From an uncultured Flavobacteriaceae bacterium (GTDB lineage: Bacteria; Bacteroidota; Bacteroidia; Flavobacteriales; Flavobacteriaceae), in contig CANMXP010000030.1 of assembly GCA_947501845.1 (NCBI GenBank), positions 1 through 47,606 on the forward strand: a stretch of 47,606 nucleotides of DNA, read 5' to 3'. Made by a program: the position numbers and the translations under genes. The notes beneath the pieces were generated by a model. That model ran no database searches. It saw nothing but the letters and a program-made list of their open reading frames with translations, and was not told where the DNA came from. The number at the start of each line of letters is the position of its first letter. Position 1 is the stretch's first letter. Below, piece after piece: positions 9,262 through 17,120 of this stretch.

Positions 9262-9293
9262 CAAATATACTCTACGGTATATGAATGTGCAAA
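9262..9293 (-). promoter_or_regulatory. Bacteroidota promoter of the TetR gene
   Basis: On the minus strand, TTTG (9293-9290) is followed by exactly 20 nt and then TATATTTG (9269-9262). This matches the Bacteroidota housekeeping pattern TTTG, 19-21 nt, TAnnTTTG. The ATG is 5 bp past the -7 box, so the transcript would be leaderless or nearly so. The operator 9265-9282 overlaps the -7 box. Confidence 0.75.
9265..9282. promoter_or_regulatory. TetR autoregulatory operator
   Basis: ATATACTCTACGGTATAT has 6-bp arms (ATATAC/GTATAT) around a 6-bp centre. It has the same 18-bp length and nearly the same arms as the site at 8633-8650. It covers the -7 box and part of the spacer of the TetR promoter, the position expected for repression by blocking polymerase. 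Confidence 0.75.
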
Positions 9294-9372
9294 TTTTTGT
9301 TTTACTTGATTATAATTCTTTCTTTTTTTGAAAGATGGGTTTTATATGTCTTTTACGTTCCAATTATTTTTT

Positions 9373-9654
9373 CTAATATTCGAATGTGTAAGAATTCACC
9401 CCTCCAGTATTGTAAGGAATATCATTTGAAAAACCATCAGTTTCTATACCGTTTTTTGTCATATTCCATCGAATTTTAAACTATTTAGCAGTCTCGCTTA
9501 CATCTGTTCCTGTCCAAGAGGTTTCTTTATAGAGACCAATCGAACCTCCACCTAGAAATAGTTCTTCTGGATGATAAGTATTATCTACTTTTTTTATTAT
9601 TTCAGCTCGAATCACACTTGATCTTAAGTCTTTTACTATTATATAGGAGCTATT
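9373..9654 (-). pseudogene. Degenerate remnant of an unknown gene
   Basis: The minus strand has two gene-like stretches in the same frame. The first begins at 9654 (SYIIVKDLRSSVIRAEI, later PEELFLGGGSIGLYKETSW and TGTDVSETAK) and meets TAG near 9480. The frame then continues (KIRWNMTKNGIETDGFSNDI, YNTGGVNSYTFEY) to another TAG at 9373. There is no start codon. The style is of a secreted or phage-like protein, but I do not recognise the family. Otherwise the 9294-9814 gap holds only the long palindrome at 9675-9708. Confidence 0.4.
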
Positions 9655-9674
9655 TTAGTTAAAGAAACGGTATA

Positions 9675-9708
9675 ATTACCTGAATTTTATACATAAAATT
9701 CAGGTAAT
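9675..9708. repeat. Perfect 34-bp palindrome (two 16-bp arms)
   Basis: ATTACCTGAATTTTAT (9675-9690) is followed by AC and then its exact reverse complement (9693-9708). It lies 107 bp past the stop of the DUF6620-like gene. The arms are too close for a normal RNA hairpin loop without opening a base pair, and no T-run follows, so it is not a standard terminator. It could bind a dimeric protein, extrude as a cruciform, or be a recombination site. Confidence 0.6.
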
Positions 9709-9814
9709 GTTGAACTATAAAAGACGGCTTGATTTCATCTTACTTATACTAACCCTATAATATAATTAAAACTAGTTCAAGCCATCAGCATCAACATCAA
9801 CATGTAATACTTTT

Positions 9815-10915
9815 CTAGAAGTCTATATCATCCCCAGCCTTTGCTGTAGCGAATTCAGCATTATATTTTTCCATAAGCTCACCCATTTGTACAGCTAAAC
9901 GAGTATCGGTGGCCATTTTTGGAGCCCAGTGCGCACCTACAGAACTCCAATCGGTAACTGTAAGGCCATATTCTTGTAAAATAGAAGAAGCATCTTTTCC
10001 TTGTGCAGCTCCCATATTTTGATGACACATAATTTTAATATATAGATCAAAATCTTCCATAACTCCCTGTAAAGCATTGCTGCTATTTGACACACTTGTC
10101 TCTGAATCCTGATTAGCTTTTGTGTTTGCGAACTTTCCGATATTTGAATTCATAAATGCATCTCCATATACTTTAGATATTGCAAATGTGGTATCTTGAG
10201 ACATTCTTGCGTTCCACTCGGCTGAGACCTCATCCCAAATTGGTTTTTCGGTTCCAACCACTTTTAAGACTTCTTCTAGATCCATACCTCCAGCGATCTT
10301 CGCATTAGCAGCAGCCCATGTTTCCATATCTATGCCTTTTATAGGATCTAATAACCCGCCTTCTGTTGCTGCTTCTATATGGGCATCCATTTGGGCATCC
10401 AACTTAGCTTTTTGTTCTTTTAAGAAATTATCTGATTCATCATATGCTTTGGATTCTGCTTCTTCCAGTTTTATGCTAGCTGAATCTACATGGTCTTTAA
10501 TAGAAAATTGCTCATTATTTTTAAACCCATATTTTCGAGCAGTAGTTTCAAAATCCTCACTATTTTGGATTTCTTTTAATATATTTTTTACTTTTTCATA
10601 CTCTTCTCCTAATTCCTTAGGAAATCCTAGTGTTAATAAACAAGCATTAAGTTTTCTTTGGGTGCCATTAGAAAACTCATTTAAATCAACCCATCCCCCT
10701 GTAGTACCATCTGGATATTTTTTATAACATAACCAAGGTTCGATATAACCAATTTTGTCTTGATCTATATTTGGCCAAGTAAAATCCGCCGCTTCTTGAC
10801 TGGTATAATCGTAATTCTCGGCACCAATACTGTTTTTTATTTTAATGCCTAATTCAATTGCTTTTTGTCCTTGTTCTGTTTTGTCGTGATCTGTAAACTC
10901 ATGTTTTGTGTTCAT
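9815..10915 (-). CDS. DUF6620-like protein with tandem C-terminal module
   Basis: This is a 366-residue soluble protein, last gene of the operon that starts at 12977. There is no signal peptide. Residues 1-130 form an unassigned N-terminal domain with several Trp. Residues 140-185 are charged and likely helical. Two related modules follow, about 96 residues apart. In the first, W227, W234, M238, D241 and T242 are spaced exactly like W323, W330, M334, D337 and T338 in the second (GTEKPIWDEVSAEWNARM against GLTVTDWSSVGAHWAPKM). From memory this resembles the DUF6620 family of Bacteroidota. Function is unknown; genomic pairing with an SPFH protein points to a cytoplasmic, membrane-associated assembly. 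Confidence 0.65.
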   Translation of the reverse strand: MNTKHEFTDHDKTEQGQKAIELGIKIKNSIGAENYDYTSQEAADFTWPNIDQDKIGYIEPWLCYKKYPDGTTGGWVDLNEFSNGTQRKLNACLLTLGFPKELGEEYEKVKNILKEIQNSEDFETTARKYGFKNNEQFSIKDHVDSASIKLEEAESKAYDESDNFLKEQKAKLDAQMDAHIEAATEGGLLDPIKGIDMETWAAANAKIAGGMDLEEVLKVVGTEKPIWDEVSAEWNARMSQDTTFAISKVYGDAFMNSNIGKFANTKANQDSETSVSNSSNALQGVMEDFDLYIKIMCHQNMGAAQGKDASSILQEYGLTVTDWSSVGAHWAPKMATDTRLAVQMGELMEKYNAEFATAKAGDDIDF

Positions 10916-10944
10916 AGTGTTAATTTTTAAGATTGATTTTCTTT

Positions 10945-11973
10945 TTAAAATTGGGATAATATTTCTTGTTTTTTCTGCTTATACTCTTGCTCATCAATGA
11001 ATCCGGCGTCAAACATCTTTTTGAGTTTTTCCAGTTTTTGCATGGGATCATCGGCTTGTGGAGTGTTGTTTTGTTGTTGAGAGGGTTGTTGTTGCTGGTT
11101 ACTTTGGTTAGTCATCATGTTACCCATCATTTGTCCCATACCTAATCCAGCTCCCATTTGCATGCCTATATTTCCGCCACCTTCATTTTTAGACATGTTT
11201 TTAAGGGCTTCGAGTTGCTGGTAGTCTTGATAGCTAACTCCAAGTTCTTTCATGGCCTGAGCTTCTGCGCTCATATCTGCAATTCTACCTATTCTTGTTT
11301 TGGTTTCTTCGTCAAAACTGGTACCTTCTATTCTAAAATCGAGTAATTCAAATCCAAGTTCATCAAAAATCTGGGTACAGGAATCTTTAGAGAATGAAGC
11401 TATTTCGTTACGATGTTTATCAATTTCTGCATAACTAAAAGAAGCATTGGCAAGAAAATCACTAATAGGTTGAGTGATTCTAGATAGAATAACCTTTTGT
11501 ATTGCTTTTACAGGGTAATAATTATCACCTGCTAATACATTGGTAAAAAAATCTACAGGTTTAGTAATTCTGAATGAAAAGTTACCAAAAGCCCCTAATC
11601 CTACAGGAAAATTATAAACAGGGTCTTTATAAGTAATTGGAGAAGGTGTTCCCCAACGAATATTTTGCATTTCTGCTTTTCTGTAAAAGAAGATACCTAC
11701 TTTATGAGCAGATTCAAACTTATACATGGCATTTTTAATTGTTGTCCAGAAAGGGATATTTTCGGTCTTAAGATCATAAAGACCTTCTTCCTCAAAAACA
11801 CCTTCTACTTTACCTTCATAGACAAAGAGACACCCTTGCCCTGGATTGATAATAAGTTTAGAGGCATTTTTGATTTCATCACCACTTTCTGTCCATTTTT
11901 CAAACAGTGTTTCGGGTTTTGGATCTTGCCATTCGATAACCGAACGGAATTGATTACTAAATGAATTTGACAT
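10945..11973 (-). CDS. SPFH-domain protein with C-terminal SHOCT (YdjI-like)
   Basis: This 342-residue protein begins like Bacillus YdjI and the proteins annotated as virion-core-like: SVIEWQDPKPETLFEKW, then an SPFH/band-7 domain (residues about 35-240) containing LGAFGNFSFRITKPVDFF. A Gly/Met-rich and Gln-rich linker (about 260-305) leads to a short SHOCT motif (DPMQKLEKLKKMFDAGFIDE, about 308-342), which usually mediates oligomerisation. There is no transmembrane helix. SPFH proteins form large membrane-bound rings; YdjI acts with zinc-ribbon partners in envelope stress, and the same partners occur here. The gene is 29 nt upstream of the DUF6620-like gene and 19 nt downstream of the zinc-finger gene. 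Confidence 0.85.
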   Translation of the reverse strand: MSNSFSNQFRSVIEWQDPKPETLFEKWTESGDEIKNASKLIINPGQGCLFVYEGKVEGVFEEEGLYDLKTENIPFWTTIKNAMYKFESAHKVGIFFYRKAEMQNIRWGTPSPITYKDPVYNFPVGLGAFGNFSFRITKPVDFFTNVLAGDNYYPVKAIQKVILSRITQPISDFLANASFSYAEIDKHRNEIASFSKDSCTQIFDELGFELLDFRIEGTSFDEETKTRIGRIADMSAEAQAMKELGVSYQDYQQLEALKNMSKNEGGGNIGMQMGAGLGMGQMMGNMMTNQSNQQQQPSQQQNNTPQADDPMQKLEKLKKMFDAGFIDEQEYKQKKQEILSQF

Positions 11974-11992
11974 TTTTTATTTTTTTGAATTA

Positions 11993-12757
11993 TCAATAAT
12001 TGGCTACAAAAGCTATTTTTGCTTCGAGATCTTTTTCGTATCGGTCACTATAATCTGGTATAATTTCAATTCTTTTCTTTAGGTAAGCTTCTACGTATTT
12101 TCGATATTGCTTGATTAATTGGTCTTTTCCGTTTACTTCATGGTTTTCCAAGTAGTTTTGAAACTTAAGCTGTTCATATTGAAGATAGTGTTCCAGTGCA
12201 GCTTCTTCACCGAGGGCGTGAATAGCAAAGTGTTCTACGTTTCGAGCTTTGGCTCCTGGCTCAAAAGTGTTTACGGTTTGGCAATATTCACATGTGCTGT
12301 AATAGGATCTGAAAAAATTATCTTTTATGGGAAGTTTTGCTTGACATTGTGAACAACAAAAGTCTTGAGATAATACATCTTTTACTTTTTCGACTAACAT
12401 TTTTGCAGCATTAGCAAAAATTTCAACTTCATATGATTTGAGTTTTTGTTCCAGATCAAATTTTATCTGATAACCTTTATTTCTTTCTTGAATAAATCGA
12501 TTTGAATTAAAATCTATTCCTGCATTTTCAAAGGCTTCCCCAACCTTTTCATGCCAAGTATCGTCTATTTTATAAATTAAATTACTGGCTTGAGAATAAA
12601 TGCCTTGCCATGCATTGCTAAAAGTTGTAGTTTCAAAATCTGTAGCTTCGAATAATAAGGGTAGGGCAGCTTCTGTTTTTTCTAGTACTTCGGTAAACCG
12701 TTCTTCAATCTTTTTAAGAAAACTGTTCCATCTGTTTTGAGTTTCACTGAAAGACAT
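11993..12757 (-). CDS. Zinc-finger coiled-coil protein of the SPFH operon
   Basis: This 254-residue soluble protein is mostly helical. Residues 1-130 contain several amphipathic helices (KKIEERFTEVLEKTEAALPL). A zinc site is formed by C135-x2-C138 and C156-x2-C159 (CSQCQAKLP, then STCEYCQTVN). The C-terminal third has helices rich in Tyr, Lys and Glu, including HALGEEAALEHYLQYEQLKF. I do not know a named family. Its position between a separate zinc ribbon and the SPFH gene suggests an adaptor in the same complex. Confidence 0.65.
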   Translation of the reverse strand: MSFSETQNRWNSFLKKIEERFTEVLEKTEAALPLLFEATDFETTTFSNAWQGIYSQASNLIYKIDDTWHEKVGEAFENAGIDFNSNRFIQERNKGYQIKFDLEQKLKSYEVEIFANAAKMLVEKVKDVLSQDFCCSQCQAKLPIKDNFFRSYYSTCEYCQTVNTFEPGAKARNVEHFAIHALGEEAALEHYLQYEQLKFQNYLENHEVNGKDQLIKQYRKYVEAYLKKRIEIIPDYSDRYEKDLEAKIAFVANY

Positions 12758-12776
12758 ATGTGTAATAAATTATGTT

Positions 12777-12977
12777 TTAATAAAATTGGTTCCCACAAAA
12801 ATCGCAATATTGAAGGTCTGTGTCATCTGGTCTGGCAGCTCCACAGCCATTACATTTCTTAGTTTCAAGACCAGCATTTGTTTCTTCATATTTTTTGGTA
12901 GAAGAGAATGCATTAGCTAGAATATCATCTAAAATATTTTTTTCTTCTTTGGGTTTTTTGTTATTGTTTTCTTTCAT
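12777..12977 (-). CDS. Small zinc-ribbon protein
   Basis: This 66-residue protein opens the operon (19 nt before the next gene). A Lys/Asn-rich N-terminus is followed by a C-terminal zinc ribbon, C42-x2-C45 and C58-x2-C61 (KKCNGCGAARP, QYCDFCGNQFY). Such ribbons are found in the YdjG-type partners of SPFH proteins. No clear promoter was found: upstream TATTTTTC fits seven of eight positions of the -7 pattern but has no matching TTTG at the right distance. Confidence 0.75.
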   Translation of the reverse strand: MKENNNKKPKEEKNILDDILANAFSSTKKYEETNAGLETKKCNGCGAARPDDTDLQYCDFCGNQFY

Positions 12978-13511
12978 TATAAATAGTTGATTTGAAAAAT
13001 AGTTATAGCCTTTACTTAATGAATTAAAAATATAGGGATGACTATATGTATTTAACGTTTCCAGATTATGGTTCTTAATTTTAAGAGTTCGTAATTGATT
13101 TTTAATAGAGCAACTTATCTAAGAACACATATTTACTTATTCTAAATTGCATTACAAAGATGGGATATAAGTATTGGGAAGGAAACACCTTTTATAGTGA
13201 AAAAGTATACCCTGAAAACAGGGGGGAGTATTACTTTAGGTTATGAAAAATAAGATTTAAACTGCAGCAGTGTATGAAATTATGAATTCCTCTAATATGA
13301 CCTCCATTAAATTTGGCATTAGCTAATGGGCTAATCTTTTCTCTAATCCAATCTGCAGAAATATTTCCTGAAAATCAATTTTACTATTGCAAATAATTTC
13401 GGTTTACCAGGTATCATAGTTAAAAGAAAAATAACCATCTAATTTAAAAACCAGTACTTTCTTGAGTAAAATTGATAAGCCATTTTTTTAATAGAGATAT
13501 TTTTATTAATA
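12978..13511. other. Divergent intergenic region with faint gene remnants
   Basis: This region separates the SPFH operon (minus) from the GntR operon (plus). It holds a 28-codon open frame on the plus strand (13159-13245, beginning MGYKYWEGNTFYSEKVYPEN). On the minus strand at about 13265-13370 there is a gene-like stretch (SADWIREKISPLANAKFNGG, followed by HIRGIHNFIH). Neither has a complete gene structure, so both look like leftovers of deleted genes. Confidence 0.35.
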
Positions 13512-13549
13512 TTGTATACCGTATACAAAAATTTCATATTGTATACGAA
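13512..13549 (+). promoter_or_regulatory. GntR operator: perfect palindrome plus second site
   Basis: TTGTATACCGTATACAA (13512-13528) is a perfect 17-bp palindrome around a central C. TTGTATACGAA (13539-13549) repeats its left arm 27 bp further on. TTGTATAC arms are typical of FCD-type GntR regulators. Both sites end within 50 bp of the regulator's own ATG, so the operon is probably autoregulated. Confidence 0.75.
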
Positions 13550-13560
13550 ATAATATTTTG

Positions 13561-14196
13561 ATGGATAAAATTTTCAATAATGAGTTAAGTGCTCAAGCTT
13601 ACGATAAAGTAAGAGCCATGATTATGTCTAAGGAACTAGCTCCTGGGCAAAAAATAGTTCAAGATAAACTAGCAGAGCATTTAGGTATAAGTAGAACACC
13701 CTTGAGGTCGGCATTACAAATGCTCGAAGGAGAAGGTTTGATAGTATCGATTCCTCGAAAAGGTGTTATCGTAAAAGAATTTTCAGATGTAGAGATTGTA
13801 GAGATATTCGATTGTAGAATGGCTTTAGAAGGAACTGCAGTTAGGCTATTTACAAATCATGCCAGGCCTGGGGAGATAAAAGAACTTAAAGATTTATTCA
13901 CACCGTTTCTAAGTGGAGATGTAGATATTATTGCATACCAGCAAGCCGATGCAAAATTTCATAATATGATTATGAAAGGAAGCGGAAATGGTTTTTTGCA
14001 TAGGCTTTTTCAGCAAGGAAATTTATTGGTATGCATGGATTTAATAGGCTTATTAAGATTACCAGATGAGACACTTCCTGAACACTTAGCAATTATAGAA
14101 GCTATAGAAAAAAGAGATGCAGGCTTGGCAGAATCCTTAGCTAAGGAGCATCTTGATAAAACAAAGCAATTAATTTTAAAAAAAATAAATGAATAG
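13561..14196 (+). CDS. GntR-family (FCD) transcriptional regulator
   Basis: This is a 211-residue regulator. The winged-helix DNA-binding domain is at about 8-72 (AMIMSKELAPGQKIVQDKLA, HLGISRTPLRSALQMLEGEG). A helical FCD ligand domain follows (FDCRMALEGTAVRLF, with the usual FH near residue 139 and C-terminal HLAIIEAIEKRD). The ATG at 13561 is preferred over a TTG three bases earlier. FCD regulators usually bind a carboxylated sugar or related metabolite in a metal site, which fits the transporter and isomerases downstream. The gene overlaps the MFS gene by 8 nt. Confidence 0.88.
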   Translation: MDKIFNNELSAQAYDKVRAMIMSKELAPGQKIVQDKLAEHLGISRTPLRSALQMLEGEGLIVSIPRKGVIVKEFSDVEIVEIFDCRMALEGTAVRLFTNHARPGEIKELKDLFTPFLSGDVDIIAYQQADAKFHNMIMKGSGNGFLHRLFQQGNLLVCMDLIGLLRLPDETLPEHLAIIEAIEKRDAGLAESLAKEHLDKTKQLILKKINE

Positions 14197-15454
14197 AAAA
14201 GTTCATTTTTTTCCAGTGAGATACCGCATGGTGTTTGGGACTTTTATTTTAGCTATGATCGTTTTATTTGATCGTATTTTAATTTCTGTGGCAAAAGATC
14301 CTGTAGCTAGCGACCTTGGTCTATCAGACAAGCAAATGGGCTGGGTACTTTCAATATTTGCTTTGGGTTATGCTTTATTTCAAACACCATCTGGTTATTT
14401 GGCAGATAAATTCGGAGCAAGAAAAGTACTTACTGCTGTAGTTAGTCTTTGGTCGATTTTCACAGCTTTAACAGGAGCTGTTTATAATTTTGTGGCTTTA
14501 ATGTTTGTTAGATTCCTTTTTGGCGTAGGTGAAGCAGGTGCTTTTCCAAGTATGGCCCGTGCAGTTTTTAATTGGATTCCTGTTAAAGAAAGAGGTTTGG
14601 TGCATGGTATAAACTTTTCTGGGGGTAGAATAGGCGCAGCTATTGCACTTCCAATTGTAGCCTGGTTAATAGATTTCACCAGTTGGAGAATGAGTTTTGT
14701 AATTCTCGGGGTTATTGGTGTTTTATGGGCATTGATATGGTATTGGTGGTATAGAGACCTACCAGAAGACCACGCTTCGGTTAGTGAGAATGAATTAGAA
14801 ATAATCAAGGCGCATACACAGGCTAAAAATAGTGATAAACAGCCCATATCATTTAAAAAGCTATTCAAATCAAAAGCTATGTGGCTCATGATGGGTCAGT
14901 ACTTTAGTAGCAATTTCACCTTCTTTTTCTGTTTAACATGGCTGTTTCCTCATCTTAAAGCTAAGTACGGTTTGGATATGGTCGAAGCAGGTTTTTACTC
15001 ATCTGCACCACTAATTTTTGGTGCTTTGGGAAATTGGGTGTCGGGTTGGTTAGTTGATGTTATATACAAAAAAGGAAAGTGGGGTTTGTCTAGAAAATTG
15101 CCAGCTATTATTGGTTTTTCGTTGGCAGCTATAGGTATTATTACCAGTATTTATATGAAAGAAGTGACTGGGGCGGTTGTTTTTATATCTCTAGCTGTAT
15201 TTGGGGCAGATATGACGTTAAGTCCCTCATGGTCAGCTTGCTTGGATATAGGGAAAGAACATTCGGGAACGGTAAGTGGTACTATGAATATGGCTGGTAA
15301 CCTAGGGTCTTTTTTTACAGCTCTGGCATTTCCTTATATGATTGCATTTACAGGTTCTAATACGCCATTTTTCTTTTTAGCAGCTGGATTGAATCTGCTA
15401 GCCATACCGATGTGGCTGATCGTAAATCCACAGAAACCATTAAAATTGACATAA
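14189..15454 (+). CDS. MFS transporter, sugar-acid (ACS/hexuronate) type
   Basis: This 421-residue major facilitator has 12 predicted membrane segments. It carries the ACS-family signatures: LGLSDKQMGWVLSIFALGYA near helix 1-2, GYLADKFGARKVL in the 2-3 loop, and RFLFGVGEAGAFPSMARAV in helix 4. Close families carry hexuronates, glucarate or related anions with a cation. Its start overlaps the GntR gene and it precedes a lyxose-isomerase-like gene by 14 nt, so it probably imports the substrate sensed by the regulator. The precise sugar acid cannot be read from sequence. Confidence 0.85.
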   Translation: MNRKVHFFPVRYRMVFGTFILAMIVLFDRILISVAKDPVASDLGLSDKQMGWVLSIFALGYALFQTPSGYLADKFGARKVLTAVVSLWSIFTALTGAVYNFVALMFVRFLFGVGEAGAFPSMARAVFNWIPVKERGLVHGINFSGGRIGAAIALPIVAWLIDFTSWRMSFVILGVIGVLWALIWYWWYRDLPEDHASVSENELEIIKAHTQAKNSDKQPISFKKLFKSKAMWLMMGQYFSSNFTFFFCLTWLFPHLKAKYGLDMVEAGFYSSAPLIFGALGNWVSGWLVDVIYKKGKWGLSRKLPAIIGFSLAAIGIITSIYMKEVTGAVVFISLAVFGADMTLSPSWSACLDIGKEHSGTVSGTMNMAGNLGSFFTALAFPYMIAFTGSNTPFFFLAAGLNLLAIPMWLIVNPQKPLKLT

Positions 15455-15468
15455 ATAGAATATAGATC

Positions 15469-16026
15469 ATGATAAAATTTGAAGAATTTAAAGAAGTCTG
15501 TGAAAAATCGATTGAGATGATTGAGGCTACAGGTTTATTACTAACGCCTGAAGATAAAAAAAAGATAACAGCTGCCGATTTTGGCTTAAGCAACCTAAAA
15601 AAAGAAGGGATTCAAATACTAACCATGTTTCAAACCAATAGAATTGCTGGTAAAATATTAGTACTGTTACCTTACCAGACAGAGCCAGAACATTGGCACC
15701 CCACAGTTGGTGACGACCCAGGCAAAGAAGAAGTTATAAGAGCTATTAGTGGCGACCTGTATTTTTATATACCTGGGGAAGATAACATGAAGGAAGGCTT
15801 TATAGTAGAAGGTAAAGCGTCATGTTATACAATGCGTAATGAAGTTGTTATGAAACCTGGTGATCAATTAGAATTACCAGCAGGCACTAAACATTGGTTT
15901 CAGGCAGGAGAAAAAGGTGCGGTTATGTATTCCTTCTCAACAACTGTTACAGACTTAATGGATCAATTTACAGATTCTAATATTGTGAGAGATACTGTTA
16001 TAGAAGAAGCTCCAATAGATACTTAA
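15469..16026 (+). CDS. Cupin sugar isomerase, D-lyxose/D-mannose isomerase-like
   Basis: This 185-residue single cupin carries the metal ligands of D-lyxose isomerases at the right spacing: H75, H77, E88 and H142 (EHWHPTVGDDPGKEEVIRA and PAGTKHWFQAG), with K86 before the Glu. The family interconverts D-lyxose/D-xylulose and D-mannose/D-fructose using Mn2+. At 185 residues it is shorter than the ~225-residue enterobacterial enzymes, the difference being at the ends. It lies within the GntR operon, 14 nt after the transporter. The true substrate may be another aldose with the same 2-OH configuration. Confidence 0.75.
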   Translation: MIKFEEFKEVCEKSIEMIEATGLLLTPEDKKKITAADFGLSNLKKEGIQILTMFQTNRIAGKILVLLPYQTEPEHWHPTVGDDPGKEEVIRAISGDLYFYIPGEDNMKEGFIVEGKASCYTMRNEVVMKPGDQLELPAGTKHWFQAGEKGAVMYSFSTTVTDLMDQFTDSNIVRDTVIEEAPIDT

Positions 16027-16052
16027 TCAATATTGTTAAGTTAAGAGATAAA

Positions 16053-16101
16053 TGCCAGTCTAAGTGCAGTCGAAGACAATATTAAACCTTTTTGGTTTAA
16101 T
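16053..16101 (+). repeat. Dispersed GCAGTCGAAGAC-type repeat and hairpin
   Basis: GTCTAAGTGCAGTCGAAGAC, near 16059-16078, is a variant of the short GCAGTCGA repeat scattered through many Flavobacteriia genomes. It is followed at 16081-16101 by ATTAAACC-TTTTT-GGTTTAAT, a hairpin with a 5-base loop. The pair lies between the cupin and TIM-barrel genes. It may attenuate transcription, but no T-run follows. Confidence 0.45.
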
Positions 16102-16158
16102 TTAATAACATTGGGAGTTTATATAGAAATAATTAAATAGAAATTCAAAAAAATAAAA

Positions 16159-17118
16159 ATGAAACAAAGTATTATAACTGCTTTTTTAAGCAAAACCCAA
16201 GATAGATTTTCCGAATATCAAAAACCTACAGGGCTTAAAGAACGTCTTGAAATTGTAAAAAAAATAAATGGGGTAACAGGTGTTGAAATCGTATTCCCTT
16301 ATGAAACAGAAGAAGCCTTTGAAACTAAGGTATTAATGGCCGAAATGGGCTTAGAATTTGCTGCTGTTAATGCAAATATTAAAAAAGAAACAAAATGGGT
16401 TCCAGGAGCCTTATCCAGACCCATAGAAACTATTAGACAAGAAGCGGTACAATTAATTAAAGATGCAAAAGATTACGCAATTGCTGTGGGAGCACCTTTG
16501 GTTACCTGTTGTCCGTTATCAGATGGGTTCGATAATCTTTTTCAAGTAGATTACCAAAAAGCCTGGAAATATATGATCGATGCCGTGGCTGAAGCTGCAG
16601 ATTATAAACCAGAGATGCCTTTGTTTATTGAATATAAAATAAACGAAACGCGCGTAAACTGTAATTTAGATAGTTGTGCTAAAACAATAGTATTTCTAAA
16701 AGAAGTCCAGAATACCGCAACTGGTGTCACTATAGATTTTGGACATTCGCTATTAGCTAAAGAAAATCCAGCACAAGTATTGGCTATGTGCGAACAGTCT
16801 AATGTTGATTATTATTTACACACCAATGATAACGATTGGCAATTTGATTGGGATTTGATAGGCGGTTCCAGAAACTTTTTACATACCGTAGAGTTTTTCT
16901 TTTATGCAAAAGAATTTGGTTATAATAAATACTTCACGGCAGATGCATCTCCTCGAATTTTCGATATGGTAGGCTTTTTTACAGAACATGTAGAAATGAA
17001 CAAAGCCATTTGGAATATTGTTGAAAATTTAGATCGCGATAAATACAGACGTTTAATGCACGAAGAAAAGCATATGGATCTTATGAAATTAGTACGTAAA
17101 GAAATTTATAGACTTTAG
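16159..17118 (+). CDS. Sugar isomerase/epimerase, TIM barrel (xylose-isomerase-like)
   Basis: This 319-residue protein has the AP-endonuclease-2/xylose-isomerase-like TIM barrel. Candidate metal ligands are the Glu in LFIEYKINETRV, the Asp and His in VTIDFGHSLL, the His in YYLHTNDNDW, and the Asp in FTADASPRIFD. It resembles the sugar-phosphate isomerase/ketose 3-epimerase group rather than true xylose isomerase. With the cupin isomerase next door, a two-step aldose-ketose-epimer route is likely. It ends 2 nt before the HbpS-like gene. Confidence 0.7.
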   Translation: MKQSIITAFLSKTQDRFSEYQKPTGLKERLEIVKKINGVTGVEIVFPYETEEAFETKVLMAEMGLEFAAVNANIKKETKWVPGALSRPIETIRQEAVQLIKDAKDYAIAVGAPLVTCCPLSDGFDNLFQVDYQKAWKYMIDAVAEAADYKPEMPLFIEYKINETRVNCNLDSCAKTIVFLKEVQNTATGVTIDFGHSLLAKENPAQVLAMCEQSNVDYYLHTNDNDWQFDWDLIGGSRNFLHTVEFFFYAKEFGYNKYFTADASPRIFDMVGFFTEHVEMNKAIWNIVENLDRDKYRRLMHEEKHMDLMKLVRKEIYRL

Positions 17119-17120
17119 AG

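Noticed and set aside
13159-13245. 28-codon frame starting MGYKYWEGNTFYSEK
   Set aside because: Too short and without a recognisable domain; more likely the tail of a deleted gene.
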